Assembly (NCBI RefSeq): GCF_008727715.1
Contig: NZ_CP044218.1
Location: 3,117,501 to 3,181,500, forward strand
Origin: Mesorhizobium terrae
Lineage (GTDB): Bacteria > Pseudomonadota > Alphaproteobacteria > Rhizobiales > Rhizobiaceae
DNA: 64,000 nucleotides
Direction: 5' to 3'
The position numbers and the translations under genes are program-made. This document shows positions 44,751-53,813 of this stretch, one piece after another (the stretch's first letter is position 1; each line of letters opens with the position of its first letter). The notes below the pieces were generated by a model. The model saw nothing but the letters and a program-made list of their open reading frames with translations. It did no database searches and was not told where the DNA came from.

Positions 44751-45198
44751 GATTCGGTACTCCTACCAACGCACACTGCACTATCGCCTCGCTGGCCTTG
44801 CGAGGGTGATATCGCACCCGTATTCCCCCGGTTTTCGGACCGCTATGGAAAACAAAATCCTAAAGATTCTTCCAAACGGTAACCATTCGTTTACGGGCAT
44901 TGTTAATCATACGGGTCAGGCCTTAAGGCCCGGTAAAAATTTCGGCATGGCTGCAGGACACAAGAGGTGAGTCCATAGAGTCGGTTACGGTGCTTTCTTA
45001 ATGTGCCGATTCAGGATTTGGCTCGATGATTCATCATTGGATTCAAGTGTGTGTGGAAAGGGGTTAAAAAATCTGGTATCGCTTTCGGTGCGAAATTAGG
45101 TTTTGTTAACCATTCAATGGCAGCTTCGGCTTAGGCAATCACTGCTCCGGTCCCGGACGGGTCGTGAAAATGGTCCGGCAGCAGAAAAGGGGAATGAA
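44751..45198 (+). promoter_or_regulatory. ctrA upstream regulatory region with clustered GANTC sites and a CtrA half site
   Basis: Five GANTC motifs, the CcrM methylation site, fall within 76 bases: 44969-44973, 44978-44982, 45008-45012, 45028-45032 and 45040-45044. One more is at 44865-44869. A perfect CtrA half site TTAACCAT lies at 45106-45113, 86 bases before the start codon, fitting autoregulation. Methylation-dependent and autoregulated ctrA transcription is established in Caulobacter and seen in Rhizobiales; the clustering here is read directly from the sequence. Confidence 0.65.
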
Positions 45199-45894
45199 AT
45201 GCGCGTTCTGCTGATAGAAGACGACAGTGCAACCGCTCAGAGCATCGAACTGATGCTGAAGTCCGAAAGCTTCAATGTCTATACGACGGATCTCGGGGAA
45301 GAGGGCGTCGATCTTGGCAAGCTTTATGACTACGACATCATTCTCCTTGATCTGAACCTGCCAGACATGTCGGGTTACGAGGTGCTGCGCACGCTGCGCC
45401 TGTCCAAGGTCAAGACGCCGATCCTGATCCTCTCCGGCATGGCCGGTATCGAGGACAAGGTTCGCGGTCTCGGCTTCGGCGCCGACGACTACATGACCAA
45501 GCCGTTCCACAAGGACGAACTGGTCGCCCGCATTCATGCCATCGTGCGTCGCTCGAAGGGCCATGCCCAGTCGGTCATCGCAACGGGCGAACTGGTGGTC
45601 AATCTCGACGCCAAGACTGTCGAAGTCAGCAGCCAGCGCGTGCATCTGACCGGCAAGGAATATCAGATGCTGGAGCTGCTCTCGCTGCGCAAGGGCACCA
45701 CGCTCACCAAGGAAATGTTCCTCAACCACCTCTATGGTGGCATGGACGAGCCTGAACTGAAGATCATCGACGTCTTCATCTGCAAGCTGCGCAAGAAGCT
45801 CGACGCTGCCTCGGGCGGCCAGAATTACATCGAAACGGTTTGGGGACGCGGCTACGTGCTGCGCGAACCGGAGGACATGCGCGAAAGCGCCTGA
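45199..45894 (+). CDS. ctrA: Cell-cycle response regulator CtrA
   Basis: A 231-residue OmpR-family regulator of the same length as Caulobacter CtrA. The receiver domain has the phosphoacceptor Asp51 ([13 protein letters not shown]) and acidic residues in LLIEDDS. The winged helix (about 125-231) carries [20 protein letters not shown] and [14 protein letters not shown]. CtrA controls division, flagella and DNA methylation and is switched by the CckA-ChpT relay; ChpT is encoded 0.6 kb away. The ATG follows GGGGAATGAA. Confidence 0.95.
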   Translation: MRVLLIEDDSATAQSIELMLKSESFNVYTTDLGEEGVDLGKLYDYDIILLDLNLPDMSGYEVLRTLRLSKVKTPILILSGMAGIEDKVRGLGFGADDYMTKPFHKDELVARIHAIVRRSKGHAQSVIATGELVVNLDAKTVEVSSQRVHLTGKEYQMLELLSLRKGTTLTKEMFLNHLYGGMDEPELKIIDVFICKLRKKLDAASGGQNYIETVWGRGYVLREPEDMRESA

Positions 45895-46325
45895 CCTTTT
45901 TCGTAGTCGGTCATCGAAAGACCCGGCGCGCGCCGGGTTTTTTGTTGCGCGGGTGAGGCGCCCTGCGTCTGCATGGCACGAAAGCGGTCGAGCAGCTGCA
46001 CGCGATTGAAGGGCTTCAGTAGATAACCGTGCGCGCCAGCGCGCTTTGCACGCATAATCGCGCCGAGATCGAGCTCAACCAGAAGCACGATGATCAGAGG
46101 CATGGCGGCAGTGCCGAACGAACGGATATGGCCGATGAATTCGGTCAGTTGCATGTCCGGCAATGACGAATCAACCACGATGATGTCGGGCATCTCGGTC
46201 GCGCACAGATCGATGGCCGCCGCCCCGGTCGCGGCTTCCGCCACGAACATGCCTTCGCCGCTGAGGATTCGCCTGGCCACCTTGCGAATGACGCTCGACT
46301 TATCGACGAACATGCAGCGTTTCAT
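45852..46325 (-). CDS. Atypical single-domain response regulator
   Basis: A 157-residue receiver-only protein with a disordered C-terminal tail of about 40 residues. The phosphoacceptor Asp52 ([11 protein letters not shown]) and the Lys104 (YLLKPF) are present, but one of the two acidic-pocket residues is Lys (VDKS instead of VDDS) and the usual Thr/Ser after strand 4 is Leu (IIVLLVE). Metal binding and phosphate release should therefore be altered. Its last 43 bases overlap the 3' end of convergent ctrA and include the ctrA terminator. Homologues beside ctrA/chpT occur in Rhizobiales; function unknown. Confidence 0.7.
   Translation of the reverse strand: MKRCMFVDKSSVIRKVARRILSGEGMFVAEAATGAAAIDLCATEMPDIIVVDSSLPDMQLTEFIGHIRSFGTAAMPLIIVLLVELDLGAIMRAKRAGAHGYLLKPFNRVQLLDRFRAMQTQGASPAQQKTRRAPGLSMTDYEKGQALSRMSSGSRST
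45921..45944 (+). terminator. Intrinsic terminator of ctrA
   Basis: ACCCGGC (45921-45927) and GCCGGGT (45932-45938) close the tetraloop GCGC and are followed by a run of six T ending in GTTG. It lies 27 bases after the ctrA stop, inside the 3' end of the convergent response-regulator gene. Confidence 0.85.
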
Positions 46326-46446
46326 TGTATGTCCCCATTCCCGCCCGCAGGCAGGCCATCCCTAACAGCGCCGATCCTAAACGACGGCGTTTAAGAAGCC
46401 GAAAAAGCAATATTTAAAATTTGCACGACACCCGTTGCATCGCGCC

Positions 46447-46491
46447 GCCGGCACAAATGCCGGCAAGCCCTGTTCCGTTTTTCGGAACGGG
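46447..46491 (-). terminator. Two adjacent hairpins downstream of chpT
   Basis: GCCGGC-ACAAAT-GCCGGC (46447-46464) and a second hairpin (46468-46491: CCCTGTTCCG against CGGAACGGG with one bulge, loop TTTT) lie between the chpT stop and the response-regulator gene, which is transcribed in the same direction. Without a clean T run on the minus strand, they may be terminators or mRNA-stabilising structures. Confidence 0.45.
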
Positions 46492-46519
46492 CGATGCCGT
46501 TGCCTGCATATGGATCGGG

Positions 46520-47149
46520 TCAGATCGCGACCAGAGCAATCTCTTCGGCGGTAGCGCGGATGGTGATCGTCATGCCGGCCTCGCGTGCGAGAAGCAGCGT
46601 GTAATAAGGCTGGACCGAATGCGCGTCGATCGGCTCGTCCGGACGGTTACCGGAGTGGAGCTCGAGAAACTTCGGAGGCACGCGCAGCATCGGGCCGCTC
46701 ACGGTCAAGGTGAAGCGCGGCTGCTCCTCGAATTCGTCGAGGATCACGGAGAGCCTGCCGCCGCGCGGAATGGCGGCATTGGCGACCAGCACGAGGTTGA
46801 GCAGAAGCTTGACCTTGTTCTTGGGCAGCAGGGCGCGGGTGCCCGACCAGGTCAGCTCCGGCTTTTCATTCTTGAGGAAGGCAATCGTCACCGCTTCCGC
46901 ATCGCCGGTGTCGATCAGCATGCCGGCGGAACCGGCGGCGCCGAATGCGATGCGGGCGAATTGCAGCCGGGCCGAGGCGTTGCGCGCGCTCTGCCGGATC
47001 AGGTTCATGGCGTCTTCGTCGGCACCGCCTTCGTCCAAGAGTTCCAGGCCGTTGTTGATGGCACCGACGGGCGAGATGATGTCGTGGCAGACCTTGCTGC
47101 AAAGAAGCGCAGCGAGTTCGGCGGGGGTAAGCGTGAAAAGGTCAGCCAT
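46520..47149 (-). CDS. chpT: Histidine phosphotransferase ChpT
   Basis: A 209-residue dimeric phosphotransferase. The phosphorylated helix reads LLCSKVCHDIISPVGAINNG with the active His at residue 22, the position reported for the Brucella protein. The C-terminal part is a histidine-kinase-like but non-ATP-binding domain (PKNKVKLLLNLVLVANAAIP). ChpT passes phosphate from CckA to CtrA and CpdR. The start at 47149 gives the family N-terminus MADLFTL; the long upstream extension of the open frame has no pattern. The neighbours ctrA and eipA match Brucella order. Confidence 0.9.
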   Translation of the reverse strand: MADLFTLTPAELAALLCSKVCHDIISPVGAINNGLELLDEGGADEDAMNLIRQSARNASARLQFARIAFGAAGSAGMLIDTGDAEAVTIAFLKNEKPELTWSGTRALLPKNKVKLLLNLVLVANAAIPRGGRLSVILDEFEEQPRFTLTVSGPMLRVPPKFLELHSGNRPDEPIDAHSVQPYYTLLLAREAGMTITIRATAEEIALVAI

Positions 47150-47473
47150 GGAAACCTCGAGAAATGAAGCAAGTTCGGACGGACCGTTGCCCGCCGTGCG
47201 AATCACGCTCTCCCCCAGTTCCATCTGGATATACGGCGCATTCGGTTGGAGCAACAAATCCGGGAGACAGGTCGGCGTCGAAGAGCGCGTCGCGCCGACC
47301 TCGTCGGAAGAAACGGTTCCGACCGGCCTTCGAACCGCCATCATCATGTGAGAGCTTAATGGTTGAAAAACGATTACGGCATAGTTTGCCAGGGAATGGC
47401 ACCGGAAGCGGCCGATGAGAGTCGCGAGGGTGCGAGGCGTCGGCGAAGGTGCTCCCAGACGGAGATTGGAAGC
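47150..47473. promoter_or_regulatory. Divergent chpT/eipA promoter region
   Basis: A 324-base spacer between two divergent genes. It contains TTAATGGTTGAAAA (47356-47369). ATGGTTGA within it is one mismatch from ATGGTTAA, the reverse complement of the CtrA half site TTAACCAT. eipA is reported to be CtrA-controlled in Brucella, so this is a reasonable candidate site. No other clear feature was seen. Confidence 0.3.
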
Positions 47474-48055
47474 ATGCATTCCCGATTTCGCGATTGGCGC
47501 GTCTCCCGCGTCCTCGCTCTGACGATCGCCCTGATGGGCTTTTTCACCCTTTCGCTCCAGGCTTCGTATGCTCAGCAGTATACGTCCCAGGAAATCGTCG
47601 ATTCGGGCCATAAGTTCTTTGGCGAAACGTCAGGTGGGCTGGCCACGGTCGTCGAGAAAATCTTCTCCACCTATGGCTTGCCGAATGGCTATGTGCTTGG
47701 CGAGGAAGGATCAGGTGCCTTTGTCGGCGGTCTGACCTATGGCGAAGGCAAGCTCTACACCAAGAACGCCGGCGACCATAAGGTCTACTGGCAGGGCCCA
47801 TCGCTCGGCTGGGATTTCGGCGGGCAGGGCTCGCGCGTCATGGTGCTGGTCTACAACCTCGACGACGTCGGCAATCTTTACAACCGTTTCGCCGGTGTCG
47901 CCGGCTCGGCCTATGTCATTGCCGGTCTCGGCTTCAACGTGCTCAAGGCCGGGAATGTGCTCTTGGTGCCGATTCGCACCGGCGTCGGCGCGCGGCTGGG
48001 CGTCAATCTGGGCTATCTGAAACTGACCCAGCAGCCGACCTGGAACCCGTTCTGA
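47474..48055 (+). CDS. eipA: Envelope integrity protein EipA (DUF1134)
   Basis: A 193-residue secreted protein with a signal peptide (about 32 residues, ending ASYA before QQYTSQEIV). The rest is the DUF1134 beta-barrel-like domain with the glycine-rich GLTYGEGKLYTKNAGDHKVY and GPSLGWDFGGQGSRVMVLVY. In Brucella abortus EipA is a periplasmic protein needed for envelope integrity, encoded beside chpT and ctrA. The same neighbourhood is kept here. The ATG at 47474 follows GGAGATTGGA. Confidence 0.88.
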   Translation: MHSRFRDWRVSRVLALTIALMGFFTLSLQASYAQQYTSQEIVDSGHKFFGETSGGLATVVEKIFSTYGLPNGYVLGEEGSGAFVGGLTYGEGKLYTKNAGDHKVYWQGPSLGWDFGGQGSRVMVLVYNLDDVGNLYNRFAGVAGSAYVIAGLGFNVLKAGNVLLVPIRTGVGARLGVNLGYLKLTQQPTWNPF

Positions 48056-48073
48056 GCTGCAAAGTTATGGTGG

Positions 48074-48114
48074 TTCGGTGGATTGTGGGGGGAGCAGCCC
48101 GACAATCCGCCGAA
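48074..48114. terminator. Long hairpin downstream of eipA
   Basis: TTCGGTGGATTGT (48074-48086) and ACAATCCGCCGAA (48102-48114) pair over 13 bp with one G-U, closing a 15-base G-rich loop. It starts 18 bases after the eipA stop. No T run follows, so it may be a weak terminator or a 3' mRNA protector. Confidence 0.5.
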
Positions 48115-48192
48115 ACACTGGATTTCGAATATAAGGACATGGCAATGTTCTGCTCGCGCGGCTTCGCCGCCGAACCCAACGGATAGGCCCTC

Positions 48193-49431
48193 TTGGTTCA
48201 GTCGATCCTGTTCTTTCTCCTAGGCTTCCTGGTAGCCGGTTTCCTGGTCGTGCTGGTTGCGCCGGCGGCTTGGCGGCGTGCCGGCGTGTTGACCAAGCGG
48301 CGCGTCGAGGCGGCGATGCCGCTCACGACCACCGAGATCCAGGCGGACAAGGACAGGTTGCGCGCCGAATTTGCGGTGACCGCGCGCCGCCTGGAGATGG
48401 AGGCCAAGGCGCTCAAGGACAAAAGCAATGTCCAGTTCATCGAAATCAATCGGGTCCGCGATGAGCTGAAGCAACTGGCTGGCGAAGGTGCGCGGAAAGA
48501 TCAGACCATTTCGGCGATGGGGGCAGTTGGCGGCGACTTGCAGGACAAGCTGCAACAACGCGACGCCGAGATCGCGCGCCTTACAGCCCGGGTGACCGAG
48601 GTCGAACGGACGATCGCGCAGAAAGCCGAAGAGATCGAAAAGCTCGGACGCATGTATGAAGAGGCCAGCTTCTCTTCCTCGAACCGCCAGATCGAACTGG
48701 TGGCGCGCGAATCCGAGATCGAAAAACTGAACAACGACGTTTCCGTTCTGCGAGCGCAGCGCAAGGAAGTCGAGAAGCGGCATCAGGAAATCGCGACGGA
48801 AGGCAAGGCCGCGGTCGAGGCGCTGTCGAACGAGAAGAAGAAACTCGCCGACCGGGAAAAGAAGCTGGAGCGCCTGCTGTCGACACTCGCCGATCGCGAC
48901 GAAACGCTGGATCGGCGCGATCGGGAACTAACGAGGCTTCGTGAGGACATGAAGAAGAACGGTGTGCAGCTCGAGGCTGCCAATCGGGAGCCCGGCGCTG
49001 GTGCCGGTGGTGAGCCACGCCGCGACGCGGAGCGGACAGCGGCGCAACTGTCTCCCTTGTTCACCGGTGTCGGTGGAGTTGACACCGAAAAGGTCGTTGC
49101 CAAACTCAACAACGACCGCGAACGGCTGGAAGCGCGGCTTGCGACGCTTGCTCGCGAGAACAAGAGATTGCGGGCGGGGCTCTCGGCCTTCGATGCCGGA
49201 AAGAGCGGCGGCAACGGCAAGGAACAGCGCGAAGGGGCGCAATTGCGCGAGCAGATGCAGGACCTTGCGGCCGAGGTCGTCAGCCTTGCCGCGGCGCTGG
49301 AAGGGCCGAATTCCGAAGTGGCCAAGGTGCTGGCAACCGCTGAAACCAGCTCCGGTCGTGAAGATGGCACGGCAATGCGCAGCATCGCGGAGCGCGTGCA
49401 GGCGCTGCAGAAAACGACGTCGCCCAGTTAG
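48193..49431 (+). CDS. Inner-membrane-anchored coiled-coil protein, function unknown
   Basis: A 412-residue protein with one N-terminal membrane helix (ILFFLLGFLVAGFLVVLVAP) and a short basic linker, followed by long charged heptad stretches (about 50-280) such as EIARLTARVTEVERTIAQKA and KKKLADREKKLERLLSTLAD, and a helical C-terminus. This resembles conserved Rhizobiales proteins without assigned function. It starts with TTG at 48193. Its place next to eipA hints at an envelope or division role, but that is inference. Confidence 0.7.
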   Translation: MVQSILFFLLGFLVAGFLVVLVAPAAWRRAGVLTKRRVEAAMPLTTTEIQADKDRLRAEFAVTARRLEMEAKALKDKSNVQFIEINRVRDELKQLAGEGARKDQTISAMGAVGGDLQDKLQQRDAEIARLTARVTEVERTIAQKAEEIEKLGRMYEEASFSSSNRQIELVARESEIEKLNNDVSVLRAQRKEVEKRHQEIATEGKAAVEALSNEKKKLADREKKLERLLSTLADRDETLDRRDRELTRLREDMKKNGVQLEAANREPGAGAGGEPRRDAERTAAQLSPLFTGVGGVDTEKVVAKLNNDRERLEARLATLARENKRLRAGLSAFDAGKSGGNGKEQREGAQLREQMQDLAAEVVSLAAALEGPNSEVAKVLATAETSSGREDGTAMRSIAERVQALQKTTSPS

Positions 49432-49486
49432 TCCGTTTCTGACGGGTCGGTTCGGCTGGATGTGCGGGTGCCGCAGCGGAGCCTCT

Positions 49487-50290
49487 TCAGAAGCGTCCTG
49501 CGGAAAAGTGGTGCAACGCCACCGCGGAGGCCGCTGCGACATTCAAACTGTCGAAATCCCTGACCATGCCGATGCGCAATGTCTGCATCCGGGCCAAAAG
49601 GGGCGGCGGCAGGCCTTCGCCTTCCGTTCCGAAAAAAAGCGCTGATCGCTTCGCCGGCCTGACATCGCGCATTTCGCTATCGCCGTTTGGCGAAAGGGCG
49701 AGACAGTCGAACCCCTTGGCCACGAGCTCGGCCATCAAATGCACTGGATCGGGAAAACTCGCAAAAGGGACCTTGAGCGCGGCGCCAACAGAAACGCGGA
49801 TCGCCTTGCGGTAGAGCGGATCGCAGCAGGTTGTGTCCAGAAAAACGGCATCGGCGCCGAAGGCGGCGGCGTTGCGGAATATCGAGCCCAGATTGTCATG
49901 GTTGGAGATGCCGACGAGCACGACGATCAAGGCGCATTCCGGCAACGTGTCGAGCAGGTGTTCGGCGCCCTGCAGTTCGCGCCGGCGACCGACCGCCAGG
50001 ATGCCGCGATGCATCGGAAAGCCGGCGATGCTGTCCATCACCGAGCGGCTCGCAACGTAGATCGGCAGGCCAGGCGGTGCCTTGGCGATGACAGCGTCGA
50101 GGCCAGTCAGCCGGTTTTCCAGCACCAGGATGGACTCGACCGGAAAACGCGCGGTGCTGAGCAGCACGTCGAGCACCACCTTGCCCTCGGCGATGAAGCG
50201 TCCCTGACGACCGACAAGATCGCGCTCGCGGATGTCTTGATAGGGGGCAACCCGTGGATCGTTCGGGTCGTCGATATTGACGATTTGCAT
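49487..50290 (-). CDS. SpoU/TrmH-family RNA 2'-O-methyltransferase
   Basis: A 267-residue enzyme with a substrate-binding N-terminal domain and the knotted SPOUT domain. The three SpoU motifs are present: SNHDNLGSIFRNAAAFGAD (1), ALFFGTEGEGLP (2) and SLNVAAASAVALHHF (3). It would methylate a ribose in tRNA or rRNA with S-adenosylmethionine; the target is not determinable. The ATG at 50290 is preferred over more distal in-frame codons because the conserved part starts at QIVNIDDPNDPRV. Confidence 0.87.
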   Translation of the reverse strand: MQIVNIDDPNDPRVAPYQDIRERDLVGRQGRFIAEGKVVLDVLLSTARFPVESILVLENRLTGLDAVIAKAPPGLPIYVASRSVMDSIAGFPMHRGILAVGRRRELQGAEHLLDTLPECALIVVLVGISNHDNLGSIFRNAAAFGADAVFLDTTCCDPLYRKAIRVSVGAALKVPFASFPDPVHLMAELVAKGFDCLALSPNGDSEMRDVRPAKRSALFFGTEGEGLPPPLLARMQTLRIGMVRDFDSLNVAAASAVALHHFSAGRF

Positions 50291-50479
50291 GATGGCCCAG
50301 ACAGGCTCCACAACGTGCCGCATCACAGGAAGCAGATTGAGCCTGCCTCGACGCACCAGACGCTATAGTCGTGGCTCGTCGTTTGCGGAAGCTGTCACCG
50401 TCGGAAGATTTTCTGCCCGGCTTTAGGCGCTGTCCAATGGCCCTGCCATGGCAGGCGTGAGGACAAGCACTGGCCGTGT

Positions 50480-50818
50480 TCAGCGCGTGGTGTTGTTCAC
50501 ACGTGTCGGCTGTTTGGGTTCCGAGCTGCCGGAGAAGATGGCGCCGAGCGTTGCCAGAAGTTGGCGAACCGCTTCAGAACGGCAGGAATAGTAGATCATC
50601 TGCCGATCGCGGCGGGTCTGCACCAGGCCAAAGGCGCGCAGCTTCGCCAGATGCTGCGAAAGGGCCGATTGGCTGAGATCGACTTTTTCGGCGATGGTCC
50701 CCACCGTCAACTCGTCATCGACGAGATGGCTCATGATGGCGAGCCTCTTCTCATTGCCCATCAGGGTGAGAAAAGCGGCGGCGGTTTCGGTGTCGCTGAT
50801 CAAGTTTTCTGAAAGCAT
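50480..50818 (-). CDS. ArsR-family repressor, NolR-like
   Basis: A 112-residue winged-helix protein with ETAAAFLTLMGNEKRLAIMS, the recognition helix LSQSALSQHLAKLRAFGLVQ and TRRDRQMIYYSCRSEAVRQL. The absence of the cysteine metal motif and the close match to the NolR pattern place it with rhizobial NolR regulators, which repress nodulation and other genes globally, rather than with arsenic sensors. The ATG at 50818 has GGGGC upstream; an in-frame ATG at 50851 lacks a ribosome site. It stands alone, so the target genes are not indicated. Confidence 0.75.
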   Translation of the reverse strand: MLSENLISDTETAAAFLTLMGNEKRLAIMSHLVDDELTVGTIAEKVDLSQSALSQHLAKLRAFGLVQTRRDRQMIYYSCRSEAVRQLLATLGAIFSGSSEPKQPTRVNNTTR

Positions 50819-50972
50819 CGTTGCCCCATATCTCTTCGTCTCAGGCGCCATGGGGGCAATGGCTTAATTCATAGTACCCTAAATTTGCAGTCACTTGCAA
50901 TCAGGAAGAGCATTGGAATCGCAAAGTGGTGCAGACCACTTGGCGGTCGTTCGGCGAGTTCCGTCGCGCCTG

Positions 50973-51758
50973 TCATTCCTGTGTCTGTCCGGCAGCCCGC
51001 CCGGCCTTGGCCATTTCCACCAGGGTCATGCGCAGGTCCTGCTGGGTTGCCAGCGGCTTCGGAAAGAAGACACGTTCCGTCAGATCACCCGAGACAAGGT
51101 CCATACCCTCGGCGTCGAAACCGGTCAGCACCCAGCCGTCGCCCGCGGCCTTGGCGTAGTGATGGGCATAGATGGCAATCGCGTCGAGATGTTCGGTGTT
51201 CATGTGGTCAAGCGCCGACTGTTCGCTGTCGGCCAAGGCTGCGTTGATCGCGTTGTCGGCGATGAGGTCCGTCCGTTCGAGCAGATAGGCCTTGCCAAAA
51301 CCGCCGTTGAGCGAAGCGCGCTCCACCTCAAGCCGGAAGAAAGAGAAATCTCCCAGCCCGACATAGAGCTTGGCTTTGGGATTGCGGTTGAGATACCGCC
51401 GTTCGGCCCGGGCCTGATCTTCGGTCCCACGCTCCAGGCGCGTTGCCCGACACGCCAGCGTCATGCGCGGATGGGCGAGCGCATCGCCCTTACCGGGCTC
51501 GCCCACCAGCAGCGAGCAGCGGGGATCGGCAATGAGGGATCCGGTGTGGGCGGCCAGCATGGAAATCAGGATGATTGGCGTTCCATCCATGTCGGTGGCG
51601 ACACCGACACGGCTGGCCAGTGGCGCACCGGTCGCCGGATCGAGCACGGCGAGGGCGCCGAAGCGGGCCGTGCGCAGCAATGTCTTGGCCAGACGAATCG
51701 ACTGCGCGTCGGTTTCCCTGAGGACATCTTTCTTCTGTTGTTCCACGAAACTCACCAC
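50973..51758 (-). CDS. HugZ-like flavin/heme-associated protein (pyridoxamine-oxidase fold plus DUF2470)
   Basis: A 261-residue protein with an N-terminal split-barrel domain (TLLRTARFGALAVLDPATGA; SRVGVATDMDGTPIILISML) and a C-terminal DUF2470 domain (about 180-255) containing HMNTEHLDAIAIYAHHY. This two-domain layout is shared with HugZ/HutZ-type heme-utilisation proteins and with general flavin-dependent oxidoreductases of unknown function. No heme-uptake genes are nearby, so a heme role is unsupported by context. GTG start. Confidence 0.72.
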   Translation of the reverse strand: MVSFVEQQKKDVLRETDAQSIRLAKTLLRTARFGALAVLDPATGAPLASRVGVATDMDGTPIILISMLAAHTGSLIADPRCSLLVGEPGKGDALAHPRMTLACRATRLERGTEDQARAERRYLNRNPKAKLYVGLGDFSFFRLEVERASLNGGFGKAYLLERTDLIADNAINAALADSEQSALDHMNTEHLDAIAIYAHHYAKAAGDGWVLTGFDAEGMDLVSGDLTERVFFPKPLATQQDLRMTLVEMAKAGRAAGQTQE

Positions 51759-51782
51759 AATAAGCTGAATGTTATGGTCCAG

Positions 51783-52958
51783 TTATTGGCCGGCGATACC
51801 CGCTTTGACAAGAGCTTCCATCTCGTCCTGGCCGATACCGAACCGGGTCAGGATGGCGGCCGTGTCGCGATCAGCTTCGCTCGATGGCGTACTCGCCGAT
51901 GACGGCGTCGTTGAAAACCGTGGCGCGGGTGCCGGCCGGCTAAAGCCGCCGATATCGACAAAGGCTCCGCGTGCGCGGTTGTGCTCGTGGTTCCTGGCCT
52001 CGGCGAACGAGAGCACCGGCGCCACGCAGGCGTCCGTCCCGGAAAAGACCAGGTCCCATTCGTCGCGTGTTTTCTCCCGCACGCGCAGGGTTATGGTCTC
52101 GCGCATCTGCGGCCAAAGCTTTCGATCGTACTGGCCGGACACGAAACGCTGGTCGAGCGGCAGCAGCCGGGCGAATTCGGCGAAGAATTGCGGTTCCAGG
52201 CACCCAATCGCGATGTGGTGCCCATCGGCGGTCTCGTAGGTGTCGTAGAAAGGGGTACCGGAATCGAGCAGGTTTGCGCCGCGCTGGTCTTGCCACAGGC
52301 CGCCCGCCATCATCGCGTGCAAAGGCGCGGTCAACAGCGACGCACCTTCGACCATTGCCGCGTCCACCACCTGTCCTTGGCCGCTTCTGGAGCGGTGGAA
52401 AAGCGCTGCGAGCACGCCTGCGATCAGCATCATCGACCCGCCGGCATAGTCGCCGACCAGATTGAGGGGCGGCACCGGCCTCCCATCTTGATGGCCTATG
52501 GCGTGAAGAATGCCGGAATAAGCGAGATAGGTAATGTCGTGGCCGGCGCGCTCGGCGAGTGGCCCATCCTGCCCAAAGCCGGTCATGCGGCCATAAATGA
52601 GCGCCGGATTGCGCGCCAGCGTCTCGGCCGGCCCAAGCCCAAGGCGTTCCATCACGCCGGGGCGAAACCCTTCCATCAGCACATCGGCCTTCTCAGCCAG
52701 GCGCAGCAGCAGTTCCGCGCATTCGCGCCGTTTCAGGTCGAGTGCGAGGATGGCGCGGCCATGGCTGTCGAGATCGTATTCCGGCGCCAGCGGAATAAAC
52801 TGCCAGTTCGGCCCGCTTCTTACGATGCGAAGCACGTTCGCGCCCATTTCCGAGAGCATTAGAGCTGCGAGCGGCACCGGACCGATGCCGGCCATCTCGA
52901 TTACGGTGAGGCCGGCCAGCGGCCCGCTTTTGTCGCCCTGTCGCGCGGCCTCTCCCAT
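51783..52958 (-). CDS. Family III CoA-transferase / alpha-methylacyl-CoA racemase-like
   Basis: A 391-residue CaiB/BaiF-family enzyme. The N-terminal Rossmann part starts LAGLTVIEMAGIGPVPLAAL, and the catalytic Asp is in AGHDITYLAYSGIL, with the racemase-type HDxxY context after YGRMTGFGQDGPLAERA. Its gene lies 8 bases after an SDR gene, so the pair forms an operon for 2-methyl-branched or 3-hydroxyacyl-CoA metabolism. Racemase and transferase activities are hard to separate by sequence. Confidence 0.82.
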   Translation of the reverse strand: MGEAARQGDKSGPLAGLTVIEMAGIGPVPLAALMLSEMGANVLRIVRSGPNWQFIPLAPEYDLDSHGRAILALDLKRRECAELLLRLAEKADVLMEGFRPGVMERLGLGPAETLARNPALIYGRMTGFGQDGPLAERAGHDITYLAYSGILHAIGHQDGRPVPPLNLVGDYAGGSMMLIAGVLAALFHRSRSGQGQVVDAAMVEGASLLTAPLHAMMAGGLWQDQRGANLLDSGTPFYDTYETADGHHIAIGCLEPQFFAEFARLLPLDQRFVSGQYDRKLWPQMRETITLRVREKTRDEWDLVFSGTDACVAPVLSFAEARNHEHNRARGAFVDIGGFSRPAPAPRFSTTPSSASTPSSEADRDTAAILTRFGIGQDEMEALVKAGIAGQ

Positions 52959-52966
52959 CGAAACGG

Positions 52967-53728
52967 CTATTTCGGTGCCATGCGGATGGCGCCGTCGAGG
53001 CGAATGGTCTCGCCGTTCAACATCTGGTTCTCGACGATATGCAAGGCCAGGGCCGCATATTCCGACGGCTCGCCGAGCCGCGACGGGAAGGGGACCGCCG
53101 CGCCCAGCGAATCCTGCACTTCCTGCGGCATGCCGGCCATCATCGGCGTTTTGAAGATGCCGGGCGCGATGGTGCAGACGCGGATACCGGAACGGGCGAG
53201 GTCGCGCGCAACCGGCAAGGTCATGCCGACAACGCCACCCTTGGATGCCGAATACGCGGCCTGCCCGATCTGCCCGTCATAGGCCGCGACCGAGGCTGTG
53301 TTGACGATGACGCCGCGCTCGGCACCGGTCAGCGGCTCGAGTTTGGCGGTGCGATCGGCGACAAGTCGGATCATGTTGAAGGTGCCGATCAGGTTGACTT
53401 CGATCACCTTGCGATACTGGTCGAGTGGATGCGGGCCATCCTTGCCGACCGTCTTCACGCCGATGGCGATACCGGCACAGTTGATGAGAATGCGCGGTTC
53501 GCCGAGCGTCTTCGCCACTTCAGCGACAGCTGCCGCACCGTTTTCGGCGCTGCTGACATCGCATTTGACCGCGATACCGCCGATTTCGGCTGCAACCTTG
53601 TCGGCGCGGTCGATGCCGACGTCGAAGAGCGCAACCCTGGCGCCCTTGGCCGCAAGCGCGCGAGCCGTCGCCTCACCAAGGCCCGAACCGCCGCCGGTCA
53701 CGATCGCGATCTGGCCATTTGGGTTCAT
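52967..53728 (-). CDS. Short-chain dehydrogenase, 3-hydroxyacyl-CoA dehydrogenase type II-like
   Basis: A 253-residue classical SDR with the NAD motif [20 protein letters not shown], the NAG-equivalent region [20 protein letters not shown], catalytic Ser and the YSASKGG active site. The extra loop ([21 protein letters not shown]) and the [14 protein letters not shown] region are like mitochondrial HSD10-type 3-hydroxyacyl-CoA dehydrogenases. It is upstream of the CoA-transferase/racemase gene in one transcript, supporting a role in fatty-acyl or branched-chain acyl-CoA oxidation. Confidence 0.85.
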   Translation of the reverse strand: MNPNGQIAIVTGGGSGLGEATARALAAKGARVALFDVGIDRADKVAAEIGGIAVKCDVSSAENGAAAVAEVAKTLGEPRILINCAGIAIGVKTVGKDGPHPLDQYRKVIEVNLIGTFNMIRLVADRTAKLEPLTGAERGVIVNTASVAAYDGQIGQAAYSASKGGVVGMTLPVARDLARSGIRVCTIAPGIFKTPMMAGMPQEVQDSLGAAVPFPSRLGEPSEYAALALHIVENQMLNGETIRLDGAIRMAPK

Positions 53729-53813
53729 GAATGCTCCTCCGTGTTACAGGCATGCTACGGGGCCGGTCGCGATGCTGCAACAGGCCGGTACGATGGTTGA
53801 TGTTGCAGTCGCG

